Counted from the stretch's first letter, positions 50,991 to 61,341 are shown. The stretch: DNA of 64,000 nt from Hydractinia symbiolongicarpus (GCF_029227915.1 NC_079878.1:6882001-6946000), one strand, 5' to 3'. Numbers and translations: made by a program. Notes: generated by a model not told the origin, from the letters alone.

Positions 50991-53900
50991 GTGAACGCGT
51001 GAACACGGACTCACTTCCTAAGTCAACTCTAAGCAAAATACTTTTATTTTTTTACTCAAAACGTTACCGTCATATTTCTCACGCTTTGATACGAGTCCAA
51101 GCAATGCAAATAGCCGCAACCCGCTCGAAAGAGGAGTAATGTTAGGCCAACTTTAAACGGACATTCCCTGAAAGCCCTCGGAGAGATTTGAACTCTCGAC
51201 CCCTGGTTTACAAGACCAGTGCTCTAACCCCTGAGCTACGAAGGCACGCGATCCTTGCCAAATACGAAAAGTCGGTGCATCAGGCAAAACAGGCCAGTTG
51301 CAACGTGTACTTGCCATAAAGTGATACCGTCAATGCCCTACTGGACCATGACTATTCTAATCACGGACCTCAGCTTTCCCGTTAACATCCACGGGCTCCA
51401 GTGGCGTAGTCGGTTAGCGCGTCGTACTTATAAGTCAGTATCGACAAAGACATGCGAAGATCGGGAGTTCGAGCCTCCCCTGGAGCAAGGTTTCTTTTCA
51501 TGCGCCGTCAACACACGCCACAGCACGGGCAGATCACGAGTAAAATCTAGCAACGTGGCAGTGCACCCAGGTTGTTTTGATCCCGTCAACGTGACGGCAA
51601 AGCCCGTAAAATGGCCAGTGTGGGGCTCGAACCCACGACATTCGCGTTATTAGCACGACGCTCTAGCCGACTGAGCTAACCGGCCGTGAACGCGTGAACA
51701 CGGACTCACTTCCTAAGTCAACTCTAAGCAAAATACTTTTATTTTTTTACTCAAAACGTTACCGTCATATTTCTCACGCTTTGATACGAGTCCAAGCAAT
51801 GCAAATAGCCGCAACCCGCTCGAAAGAGGAGTAATGTTAGGCCAACTTTAAACGGACATTCCCTGAAAGCCCTCGGAGAGATTTGAACTCTCGACCCCTG
51901 GTTTACAAGACCAGTGCTCTAACCCCTGAGCTACGAAGGCACGCGATCCTTGCCAAATACGAAAAGTCGGTGCATCAGGCAAAACAGGCCAGTTGCAACG
52001 TGTACTTGCCATAAAGTGATACCGTCAATGCCCTACTGGACCATGACTATTCTAATCACGGACCTCAGCTTTCCCGTTAACATCCACGGGCTCCAGTGGC
52101 GTAGTCGGTTAGCGCGTCGTACTTATAAGTCAGTATCGACAAAGACATGCGAAGATCGGGAGTTCGAGCCTCCCCTGGAGCAAGGTTTCTTTTCATGCGC
52201 CGTCAACACACGCCACAGCACGGGCAGATCACGAGTAAAATCTAGCAACGTGGCAGTGCACCCAGGTTGTTTTGATCCCGTCAACGTGACGGCAAAGCCC
52301 GTAAAATGGCCAGTGTGGGGCTCGAACCCACGACATTCGCGTTATTAGCACGACGCTCTAGCCGACTGAGCTAACCGGCCGTGAACGCGTGAACACGGAC
52401 TCACTTCCTAAGTCAACTCTAAGCAAAATACTTTTATTTTTTTACTCAAAACGTTACCGTCATATTTCTCACGCTTTGATACGAGTCCAAGCAATGCAAA
52501 TAGCCGCAACCCGCTCGAAAGAGGAGTCATGTTAGGCCAACTTTAAACGGACATTCCCTGAAAGCCCTCGGAGAGATTTGAACTCTCGACCCCTGGTTTA
52601 CAAGACCAGTGCTCTAACCCCTGAGCTACGAAGGCACGCGATCCTTGCCAAATACGAAAAGTCGGTGCATCAGGCAAAACAGGCCAGTTGCAACGTGTAC
52701 TTGCCATAAAGTGATACCGTCAATGCCCTACTGGACCATGACTATTCTAATCACGGACCTCAGCTTTCCCGTTAACATCCACGGGCTCCAGTGGCGTAGT
52801 CGGTTAGCGCGTCGTACTTATAAGTCAGTATCGACAAAGACATGCGAAGATCGGGAGTTCGAGCCTCCCCTGGAGCAAGGTTTCTTTTCATGCGCCGTCA
52901 ACACACGCCACAGCACGGGCAGATCACCAGTAAAATCTAGCAACGTGGCAGTGCACCCAGGTTGTTTTGATCCCGTCAACGTGACGGCAAAGCCCGTAAA
53001 ATGGCCAGTGTGGGGCTCGAACCCACGACATTCGCGTTATTAGCACGACGCTCTAGCCGACTGAGCTAACCGGCCGTGAACGCGTGAACACGGACTCACT
53101 TCCTAAGTCAACTCTAAGCAAAATACTTTTATTTTTTTACTCAAAACGTTACCGTCATATTTCTCACGCTTTGATACGAGTCCAAGCAATGCAAATAGCC
53201 GCAACCCGCTCGAAAGAGGAGTCATGTTAGGCCAACTTTAAACGGACATTCCCTGAAAGCCCTCGGAGAGATTTGAACTCTCGACCCCTGGTTTACAAGA
53301 CCAGTGCTCTAACCCCTGAGCTACGAAGGCACGCGATCCTTGCCAAATACGAAAAGTCGGTGCATCAGGCAAAACAGGCCAGTTGCAACGTGTACTTGCC
53401 ATAAAGTGATACCGTCAATGCCCTACTGGACCATGACTATTCTAATCACGGACCTCAGCTTTCCCGTTAACATCCACGGGCTCCAGTGGCGTAGTCGGTT
53501 AGCGCGTCGTACTTATAAGTCAGTATCGACAAAGACATGCGAAGATCGGGAGTTCGAGCCTCCCCTGGAGCAAGGTTTCTTTTCATGCGCCGTCAACACA
53601 CGCCACAGCACGGGCAGATCACCAGTAAAATCTAGCAACGTGGCAGTGCACCCAGGTTGTTTTGATCCCGTCAACGTGACGGCAAAGCCCGTAAAATGGC
53701 CAGTGTGGGGCTCGAACCCACGACATTCGCGTTATTAGCACGACGCTCTAGCCGACTGAGCTAACCGGCCGTGAACGCGTGAACACGGACTCACTTCCTA
53801 AGTCAACTCTAAGCAAAATACTTTTATTTTTTTACTCAAAACGTTACCGTCATATTTCTCACGCTTTGATACGAGTCCAAGCAATGCAAATAGCCGCAAC

Positions 53901-54391
53901 CCGCTCGAAAGAGGAGTCATGTTAGGCCAACTTTAAACGGACATTCCCTGAAAGCCCTCGGAGAGATTTGAACTCTCGACCCCTGGTTTACAAGACCAGT
54001 GCTCTAACCCCTGAGCTACGAAGGCACGCGACCCTTGCCAAATACGAAAAGTCGGTGCATCAGGCAAAACAGGCCAGTTGCAACGTGTACTTGCCATAAA
54101 GTGATACCGTCAATGCCCTACTGGACCATGACTATTCTAATCACGGACCTCAGCTTTCCCGTTAACATCCACGGGCTCCAGTGGCGTAGTCGGTTAGCGC
54201 GTCGTACTTATAAGTCAGTATCGTCAAAGACATGCGAAGATCGGGAGTTCGAGCCTCCCCTGGAGCAAGGTTTCTTTTCATGCGCCGTCAACACACGCCA
54301 CAGCACGGGCAGATCACCAGTAAAATCTAGCAACGTGGCAGTGCACCCAGGTTGTTTTGATCCCGTCAACGTGACGGCAAAGCCCGTAAAA

Positions 54392-54465
54392 TGGCCAGTG
54401 TGGGGCCCGAACCCACGACATTCGCGTTATTAGCACGACGCTCTAGCCGACTGAGCTAACCGGCC
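54392..54465 (-). tRNA. tRNA-Ile(AAT), unit 79, A58G
   Basis: The nearly invariant A58 of the T loop and B box is G (54407). The same change recurs in unit 89, exactly 6950 bp on. Confidence 0.85.
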
Positions 54466-57142
54466 GTGAACGCGTGAACACGGACTCACTTCCTAAGTCA
54501 ACTCTAAGAAAAATACTTTTATTTTTTTACTCAAAACGTTACCGTCATATTTCTCACGCTTTGATACGAGTCCAAGCAATGCAAATAGCCGCAACCCGCT
54601 CGAAAGAGGAGTCATGTTAGGCCAACTTTAAACGGACATTCCCTGAAAGCCCTCGGAGAGATTTGAACTCTCGACCCCTGGTTTACAAGACCAGTGCTCT
54701 AACCCCTGAGCTACGAAGGCACGCGATCCTTGCCAAATACGAAAAGTCGGTGCATCAGGCAAAACAGGCCAGTTGCAACGTGTACTTGCCATAAAGTGAT
54801 ACCGTCAATGCCCTACTGGACCATGACTATTCTAATCACGGACCTCAGCTTTCCCGTTAACATCCACGGGCTCCAGTGGCGTAGTCGGTTAGCGCGTCGT
54901 ACTTATAAGTCAGTATCGACAAAGACATGCGAAGATCGGGAGTTCGAGCCTCCCCTGGAGCAAGGTTTCTTTTCATGCGCCGTCAACACACGCCACAGCA
55001 CGGGCAGATCACCAGTAAAATCTAGCAACGTGGCAGTGCACCCAGGTTGTTTTGATCCCGTCAACGTGACGGCAAAGCCCGTAAAATGGCCAGTGTGGGG
55101 CTCGAACCCACGACATTCGCGTTATTAGCACGACGCTCTAGCCGACTGAGCTAACCGGCCGTGAACGCGTGAACACGGACTCACTTCCTAAGTCAACTCT
55201 AAGCAAAATACTTTTATTTTTTTACTCAAAACGTTACCGTCATATTTCTCACGCTTTGATACGAGTCCAAGCAATGCAAATAGCCGCAACCCGCTCGAAA
55301 GAGGAGTCATGTTAGGCCAACTTTAAACGGACATTCCCTGAAAGCCCTCGGAGAGATTTGAACTCTCGACCCCTGGTTTACAAGACCAGTGCTCTAACCC
55401 CTGAGCTACGAAGGCACGCGATCCTTGCCAAATACGAAAAGTCGGTGCATCAGGCAAAACAGGCCAGTTGCAACGTGTATTTGCCATAAAGTGATACCGT
55501 CAATGCCCTACTGGACCATGACTATTCTAATCACGGACCTCAGCTTTCCCGTTAACATCCACGGGCTCCAGTGGCGTAGTCGGTTAGCGCGTCGTACTTA
55601 TAAGTCAGTATCGACAAAGACATGCGAAGATCGGGAGTTCGAGCCTCCCCTGGAGCAAGGTTTCTTTTCATGCGCCGTCAACACACGCCACAGCACGGGC
55701 AGATCACCAGTAAAATCTAGCAACGTGGCAGTGCACCCAGGTTGTTTTGATCCCGTCAACGTGACGGCAAAGCCCGTAAAATGGCCAGTGTGGGGCTCGA
55801 ACCCACGACATTCGCGTTATTAGCACGACGCTCTAGCCGACTGAGCTAACCGGCCGTGAACGCGTGAACACGGACTCACTTCCTAAGTCAACTCTAAGCA
55901 AAATACTTTTATTTTTTTACTCAAAACGTTACCGTCATATTTCTCACGCTTTGATACGAGTCCAAGCAATGCAAATAGCCGCAACCCGCTCGAAAGAAGA
56001 GTCATGTTAGGCCAACTTTAAACGGACATTCCCTGAAAGCCCTCGGAGAGATTTGAACTCTCGACCCCTGGTTTACAAGACCAGTGCTCTAACCCCTGAG
56101 CTACGAAGGCACGCGATCCTTGCCAAATACGAAAAGTCGGTGCATCAGGCAAAACAGGCCAGTTGCAACGTGTACTTGCCATAAAGTGATACCGTCAATG
56201 CCCTACTGGACCATGACTATTCTAATCACGGACCTCAGCTTTCCCGTTAACATCCACGGGCTCCAGTGGCGTAGTCGGTTAGCGCGTCGTACTTATAAGT
56301 CAGTATCGACAAAGACATGCGAAGATCGGGAGTTCGAGCCTCCCCTGGAGCAAGGTTTCTTTTCATGCGCCGTCAACACACGCCACAGCACGGGCAGATC
56401 ACCAGTAAAATCTAGCAACGTGGCAGTGCACCCAGGTTGTTTTGATCCCGTCAACGTGACGGCAAAGCCCGTAAAATGGCCAGTGTGGGGCTCGAACCCA
56501 CGACATTCGCGTTATTAGCACGACGCTCTAGCCGACTGAGCTAACCGGCCGTGAACGCGTGAACACGGACTCACTTCCTAAGTCAACTCTAAGCAAAATA
56601 CTTTTATTTTTTTACTCAAAACGTTACCGTCATATTTCTCACGCTTTGATACGAGTCCAAGCAATGCAAATAGCCGCAACCCGCTCGAAAGAGGAGTCAT
56701 GTTAGGCCAACTTTAAACGGACATTCCCTGAAAGCCCTCGGAGAGATTTGAACTCTCGACCCCTGGTTTACAAGACCAGTGCTCTAACCCCTGAGCTACG
56801 AAGGCACGCGATCCTTGCCAAATACGAAAAGTCGGTGCATCAGGCAAAACAGGCCAGTTGCAACGTGTACTTGCCATAAAGTGATACCGTCAATGCCCTA
56901 CTGGACCATGACTATTCTAATCACGGACCTCAGCTTTCCCGTTAACATCCACGGGCTCCAGTGGCGTAGTCGGTTAGCGCGTCGTACTTATAAGTCAGTA
57001 TCGACAAAGACATGCGAAGATCGGGAGTTCGAGCCTCCCCTGGAGCAAGGTTTCTTTTCATGCGCCGTCAACACACGCCACAGCACGGGCAGATCACCAG
57101 TAAAATCTAGCAACGTGGCAGTGCACCCAGGTTGTTTTGATC

Positions 57143-57157
57143 CCGTCAACGTGACGG
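57143..57157. promoter_or_regulatory. Inverted repeat CCGTCA-ACG-TGACGG
   Basis: A perfect 6-bp inverted repeat with a 3-bp spacer, 10 bp beyond the tRNA-Ile(AAT) terminator in the convergent spacer (S+24..S+38). The arms contain CGTCA/TGACG, the half-site recognised by CREB/ATF-type bZIP proteins. It could be a protein-binding palindrome or a small RNA hairpin. Unit 5 changes the spacer (2811), and unit 37 breaks one arm (25056). Confidence 0.4.
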
Positions 57158-57167
57158 CAAAGCCCGT

Positions 57168-57171
57168 AAAA
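57168..57171 (-). terminator. Pol III T4 terminator of tRNA-Ile(AAT)
   Basis: Four Ts on the minus strand immediately after discriminator A73, so the primary transcript has almost no 3' trailer. Present at S+49..S+52 in nearly every unit; broken in unit 51 (34801) and unit 89 (61339). Confidence 0.92.
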
Positions 57172-57245
57172 TGGCCAGTGTGGGGCTCGAACCCACGACA
57201 TTCGCGTTATTAGCACGACGCTCTAGCCGACTGAGCTAACCGGCC
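57172..57245 (-). tRNA. tRNA-Ile(AAT), consensus copy (unit 83)
   Basis: Reference copy for the 92 Ile(AAT) genes. It decodes AUU and AUC after A34 is deaminated to inosine. The 74-nt gene folds as a full cloverleaf: acceptor GGCCGGT/ACTGGCC with one G5-U68 wobble, D stem GCTC/GAGC, anticodon stem TCGTG/CGCGA, loop CTAATAA with anticodon at 57209-57211, variable ATGTC, T stem GTGGG/CCCAC, T loop TTCGAGC, discriminator A73. CCA is not encoded. The A box matches TRGCNNAGTNGG (TAGCTCAGTCGG) and the B box reads GGTTCGAGCC. No intron. A T4 terminator directly follows A73. An A34 isoleucine tRNA is a eukaryotic trait. Confidence 0.98.
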
Positions 57246-57301
57246 GTGAACGCGTGAACACGGACTCACTTCCTAAGTCAACTCTAAGCAAAATACTTTT
57301 A

Positions 57302-57308
57302 TTTTTTT
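57302..57308 (+). promoter_or_regulatory. T7 tract within an AT-rich spacer block
   Basis: A T4-A-T7 stretch lies at about S+177..S+189 in every unit. On the plus strand it would be a very strong Pol III stop for read-through from tRNA-Ile(TAT). On the minus strand it is an A-rich, TATA-like region about 55 bp upstream of tRNA-Ile(AAT), so it could equally be a nucleosome-excluding or promoter element. The sequence does not decide between these. Units 22 and 26 have one T replaced by C, and unit 19 has T6. Confidence 0.5.
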
Positions 57309-57358
57309 ACTCAAAACGTTACCGTCATATTTCTCACGCTTTGATACGAGTCCAAGCA

Positions 57359-57366
57359 ATGCAAAT
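57359..57366 (+). promoter_or_regulatory. Perfect octamer motif ATGCAAAT
   Basis: An exact match to the octamer bound by POU-domain factors such as Oct-1, which in animals activates snRNA-type Pol II and Pol III promoters. It sits at S+240..S+247, 113 bp upstream of the tRNA-Ile(AAT) 5' end and 61 bp downstream of tRNA-Thr. I find no snRNA body or proximal element next to it, so a function is unproven. Unit 11 has the last T changed to A (7198), and units 68 and 69 each have two copies. Confidence 0.5.
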
Positions 57367-57427
57367 AGCCGCAACCCGCTCGAAAGAGGAGTCATGTTAG
57401 GCCAACTTTAAACGGACATTCCCTGAA

Positions 57428-57500
57428 AGCCCTCGGAGAGATTTGAACTCTCGACCCCTGGTTTACAAGACCAGTGCTCTAACCCCTGAGCTACGAAGGC
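57428..57500 (-). tRNA. tRNA-Thr(TGT), consensus copy (unit 83)
   Basis: Reference copy for the 92 Thr(TGT) genes; it reads ACA. The 73-nt gene folds as acceptor GCCTTCG/CGAGGGC with one U4-G69 wobble, D stem GCTC/GAGC, anticodon stem CTGGT/ACCAG, loop CTTGTAA with anticodon at 57465-57467, variable GGGTC, T stem GAGAG/CTCTC, T loop TTCAAAT, discriminator U73. No intron and no encoded CCA. A box TAGCTCAGGGG, B box AGTTCAAATCT. Unlike its neighbours it lacks a T4 terminator: only TTT, counting U73, follows C72. The first downstream T4 on this strand is about 110 nt away. Confidence 0.98.
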
Positions 57501-57649
57501 ACGCGATCCTTGCCAAATACGAAAAGTCGGTGCATCAGGCAAAACAGGCCAGTTGCAACGTGTACTTGCCATAAAGTGATACCGTCAATGCCCTACTGGA
57601 CCATGACTATTCTAATCACGGACCTCAGCTTTCCCGTTAACATCCACGG
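57501..57649. other. Divergent spacer, Thr to Ile(TAT)
   Basis: The 149-bp region lies between the 5' ends of the two divergently transcribed genes. It has a CCGTCA motif at S+463..S+468 and no clear TATA box at -30 of either gene, so transcription probably relies on the internal A and B boxes. I see nothing else in it. Confidence 0.65.
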
Positions 57650-57742
57650 GCTCCAGTGGCGTAGTCGGTTAGCGCGTCGTACTTATAAGTCAGTATCGAC
57701 AAAGACATGCGAAGATCGGGAGTTCGAGCCTCCCCTGGAGCA
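57650..57742 (+). tRNA. tRNA-Ile(TAT) with 19-nt intron, consensus copy (unit 83)
   Basis: Reference copy for the 92 Ile(TAT) genes; it reads AUA. The 93-nt gene gives a 74-nt tRNA after splicing. Acceptor GCTCCAG/CTGGAGC is fully paired, D arm GCG-TAGTCGGTTAG-CGC, anticodon stem TCGTA/TGCGA, loop CTTATA+A with anticodon at 57684-57686, variable AGATC, T stem GGGAG/CTCCC, T loop TTCGAGC, discriminator A73. The intron interrupts the loop after A37. A box TGGCGTAGTCGG, B box AGTTCGAGCC. A T4 terminator starts 8 nt after A73. An intron in nuclear tRNA-Ile(UAU) is widespread in eukaryotes, and its removal depends on the tRNA splicing endonuclease and ligase. Confidence 0.98.
57688..57706 (+). other. 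Intron of tRNA-Ile(TAT), consensus
   Basis: Nineteen nucleotides placed between tRNA positions 37 and 38, the canonical eukaryotic site. The third base before the 3' splice site is G (57704), able to form the A-I pair with C32 that positions the splicing endonuclease. GTC near the 5' end and GAC at the 3' end of the intron could pair. The ten bases 57681-57690 (ACTTATAAGT) form a perfect palindrome across the anticodon loop and intron start. In other units the intron is S+569..S+587. Confidence 0.93.
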
Positions 57743-57866
57743 AGGTTTCTTTTCATGCGCCGTCAACACACGCCACAGCACGGGCAGATCACCAGTAAAA
57801 TCTAGCAACGTGGCAGTGCACCCAGGTTGTTTTGATCCCGTCAACGTGACGGCAAAGCCCGTAAAA
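57743..57866. other. Convergent spacer, Ile(TAT) to next Ile(AAT)
   Basis: The 124-bp region between the two converging genes holds the Ile(TAT) terminator, one CCGTCA motif (S+641..S+646), the inverted repeat of the next unit and the Ile(AAT) terminator. I see no further gene in it. Confidence 0.7.
57750..57753 (+). terminator. Pol III T4 terminator of tRNA-Ile(TAT)
   Basis: The trailer reads AGG then TTTCTTTT; the T4 is at S+631..S+634. Unit 46 has lost it (C at 31907). Units 91 and 92 have gained an earlier T4 or its first T at S+626. Confidence 0.92.
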
Positions 57867-60429
57867 TGGCCAGTGTGGGGCTCGAACCCACGACATTCGC
57901 GTTATTAGCACGACGCTCTAGCCGACTGAGCTAACCGGCCGTGAACGCGTGAACACGGACTCACTTCCTAAGTCAACTCTAAGCAAAATACTTTTATTTT
58001 TTTACTCAAAACGTTACCGTCATATTTCTCACGCTTTGATACGAGTCCAAGCAATGCAAATAGCCGCAACCCGCTCGAAAGAGGAGTCATGTTAGGCCAA
58101 CTTTAAACGGACATTCCCTGAAAGCCCTCGGAGAGATTTGAACTCTCGACCCCTGGTTTACAAGACCAGTGCTCTAACCCCTGAGCTACGAAGGCACGCG
58201 ATCCTTGCCAAATACGAAAAGTCGGTGCATCAGGCAAAACAGGCCAGTTGCAACGTGTACTTGCCATAAAGTGATACCGTCAATGCCCTACTGGACCATG
58301 ACTATTCTAATCACGGACCTCAGCTTTCCCGTTAACATCCACGGGCTCCAGTGGCGTAGTCGGTTAGCGCGTCGTACTTATAAGTCAGTATCGACAAAGA
58401 CATGCGAAGATCGGGAGTTCGAGCCTCCCCTGGAGCAAGGTTTCTTTTCATGCGCCGTCAACACACGCCACAGCACGGGCAGATCACCAGTAAAATCTAG
58501 CAACGTGGCAGTGCACCCAGGTTGTTTTGATCCCGTCAACGTGACGGCAAAGCCCGTAAAATGGCCAGTGTGGGGCTCGAACCCACGACATTCGCGTTAT
58601 TAGCACGACGCTCTAGCCGACTGAGCTAACCGGCCGTGAACGCGTGAACACGGACTCACTTCCTAAGTCAACTCTAAGCAAAATACTTTTATTTTTTTAC
58701 TCAAAACGTTACCGTCATATTTCTCACGCTTTGATACGAGTCCAAGCAATGCAAATAGCCGCAACCCGCTCGAAAGAGGAGTCATGTTAGGCCAACTTTA
58801 AACGGACATTCCCTGAAAGCCCTCGGAGAGATTTGAACTCTCGACCCCTGGTTTACAAGACCAGTGCTCTAACCCCTGAGCTACGAAGGCACGCGATCCT
58901 TGCCAAATACGAAAAGTCGGTGCATCAGGCAAAACAGGCCAGTTGCAACGTGTACTTGCCATAAAGTGATACCGTCAATGCCCTACTGGACCATGACTAT
59001 TCTAATCACGGACCTCAGCTTTCCCGTTAACATCCACGGGCTCCAGTGGCGTAGTCGGTTAGCGCGTCGTACTTATAAGTCAGTATCGACAAAGACATGC
59101 GAAGATCGGGAGTTCGAGCCTCCCCTGGAGCAAGGTTTCTTTTCATGCGCCGTCAACACACGCCACAGCACGGGCAGATCACCAGTAAAATCTAGCAACG
59201 TGGCAGTGCACCCAGGTTGTTTTGATCCCGTCAACGTGACGGCAAAGCCCGTAAAATGGCCAGTGTGGGGCTCGAACCCACGACATTCGCGTTATTAGCA
59301 CGACGCTCTAGCCGACTGAGCTAACCGGCCGTGAACGCGTGAACACGGACTCACTTCCTAAGTCAACTCTAAGCAAAATACTTTTATTTTTTTACTCAAA
59401 ACGTTACCGTCATATTTCTCACGCTTTGATACGAGTCCAAGCAATGCAAATAGCCGCAACCCGCTCGAAAGAGGAGTCATGTTAGGCCAACTTTAAACGG
59501 ACATTCCCTGAAAGCCCTCGGAGAGATTTGAACTCTCGACCCCTGGTTTACAAGACCAGTGCTCTAACCCCTGAGCTACGAAGGCACGCGATCCTTGCCA
59601 AATACGAAAAGTCGGTGCATCAGGCAAAACAGGCCAGTTGCAACGTGTACTTGCCATAAAGTGATACCGTCAATGCCCTACTGGACCATGACTATTCTAA
59701 TCACGGACCTCAGCTTTCCCGTTAACATCCACGGGCTCCAGTGGCGTAGTCGGTTAGCGCGTCGTACTTATAAGTCAGTATCGACAAAGACATGCGAAGA
59801 TCGGGAGTTCGAGCCTCCCCTGGAGCAAGGTTTCTTTTCATGCGCCGTCAACACACGCCACAGCACGGGCAGATCACCAGTAAAATCTAGCAACGTGGCA
59901 GTGCACCCAGGTTGTTTTGATCCCGTCAACGTGACGGCAAAGCCCGTAAAATGGCCAGTGTGGGGCTCGAACCCACGACATTCGCGTTATTAGCACGACG
60001 CTCTAGCCGACTGAGCTAACCGGCCGTGAACGCGTGAACACGGACTCACTTCCTAAGTCAACTCTAAGCAAAATACTTTTATTTTTTTACTCAAAACGTT
60101 ACCGTCATATTTCTCACGCTTTGATACGAGTCCAAGCAATGCAAATAGCCGCAACCCGCTCGAAAGAGGAGTCATGTTAGGCCAACTTTAAACGGACATT
60201 CCCTGAAAGCCCTCGGAGAGATTTGAACTCTCGACCCCTGGTTTACAAGACCAGTGCTCTAACCCCTGAGCTACGAAGGCACGCGATCCTTGCCAAATAC
60301 GAAAAGTCGGTGCATCAGGCAAAACAGGCCAGTTGCAACGTGTACTTGCCATAAAGTGATACCGTCAATGCCCTACTGGACCATGACTATTCTAATCACG
60401 GACCTCAGCTTTCCCGTTAACATCCACGG

Positions 60430-60522
60430 GCTCCAGTGGCGTAGTCGGTTAGCGCGTCGTACTTATAAGTCAGTATCGACAAAGACATGCGAAGATCGGG
60501 AGTTCGAGCCTCACCTGGAGCA
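60430..60522 (+). tRNA. tRNA-Ile(TAT), unit 87, C64A
   Basis: G50-A64 mismatch in the T stem (60513), as in units 13 and 18. Confidence 0.85.
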
Positions 60523-61341
60523 AGGTTTCTTTTCATGCGCCGTCAACACACGCCACAGCACGGGCAGATCACCAGTAAAATCTAGCAACGTGGCAGTGCA
60601 CCCAGGTTGTTTTGATCCCGTCAACGTGACGGCAAAGCCCGTAAAATGGCCAGTGTGGGGCTCGAACCCACGACATTCGCGTTATTAGCACGACGCTCTA
60701 GCCGACTGAGCTAACCGGCCGTGAACGCGTGAACACGGACTCACTTCCTAAGTCAACTCTAAGCAAAATACTTTTATTTTTTTACTCAAAACGTTACCGT
60801 CATATTTCTCACGCTTTGATACGAGTCCAAGCAATGCAAATAGCCGCAACCCGCTCGAAAGAGGAGTCATGTTAGGCCAACTTTAAACGGACATTCCCTG
60901 AAAGCCCTCGGAGAGATTTGAACTCTCGACCCCTGGTTTACAAGACCAGTGCTCTAACCCCTGAGCTACGAAGGCACGCGACCCTTGCCAAATACGAAAA
61001 GTCGGTGCATCAGGCAAAACAGGCCAGTTGCAACGTGTACTTGCCATAAAGTGATACCGTCAATGCCCTACTGGACCATGACTATTCTAATCACGGACCT
61101 CAGCTTTCCCGTTAACATCCACGGGCTCCAGTGGCGTAGTCGGTTAGCGCGTCGTACTTATAAGTCAGTATCGACAAAGACATGCGAAGATCGGGAGTTC
61201 GAGCCTCCCCTGGAGCAAGGTTTCTTTTCATGCGCCGTCAACACACGCCACAGCACGGGCAGATCACCAGTAAAATCTAGCAACGTGGCAGTGCACCCAG
61301 GTTGTTTTGATCCCGTCAACGTGACGGCAAAGCCCGTATAA

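Larger units (their letters stand above)
57246..57427. other. Spacer between Ile(AAT) and Thr
   Basis: The 182-bp region is the 5' flank of tRNA-Ile(AAT) and the 3' flank of tRNA-Thr. It contains a GTGAAC direct repeat separated by GC next to the Ile(AAT) start, the T7 tract, a CCGTCA motif (S+203..S+208) and the octamer. On the minus strand the first T4 after tRNA-Thr is at 57313-57316, and another is at 57290-57293. Confidence 0.7.

Noticed and set aside
57359-57366. Octamer as the distal element of a hidden U6 or other snRNA gene
   Set aside because: No snRNA body, proximal sequence element or suitably placed TATA box was found in the flanking spacers on either strand.
57691-57707. Ile(TAT) insertion as a variable loop of a type II tRNA or as random insertion
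   Set aside because: It lies exactly between positions 37 and 38 with a C32-G intron pair possible, and all other arms have standard length, so it is a tRNA intron.
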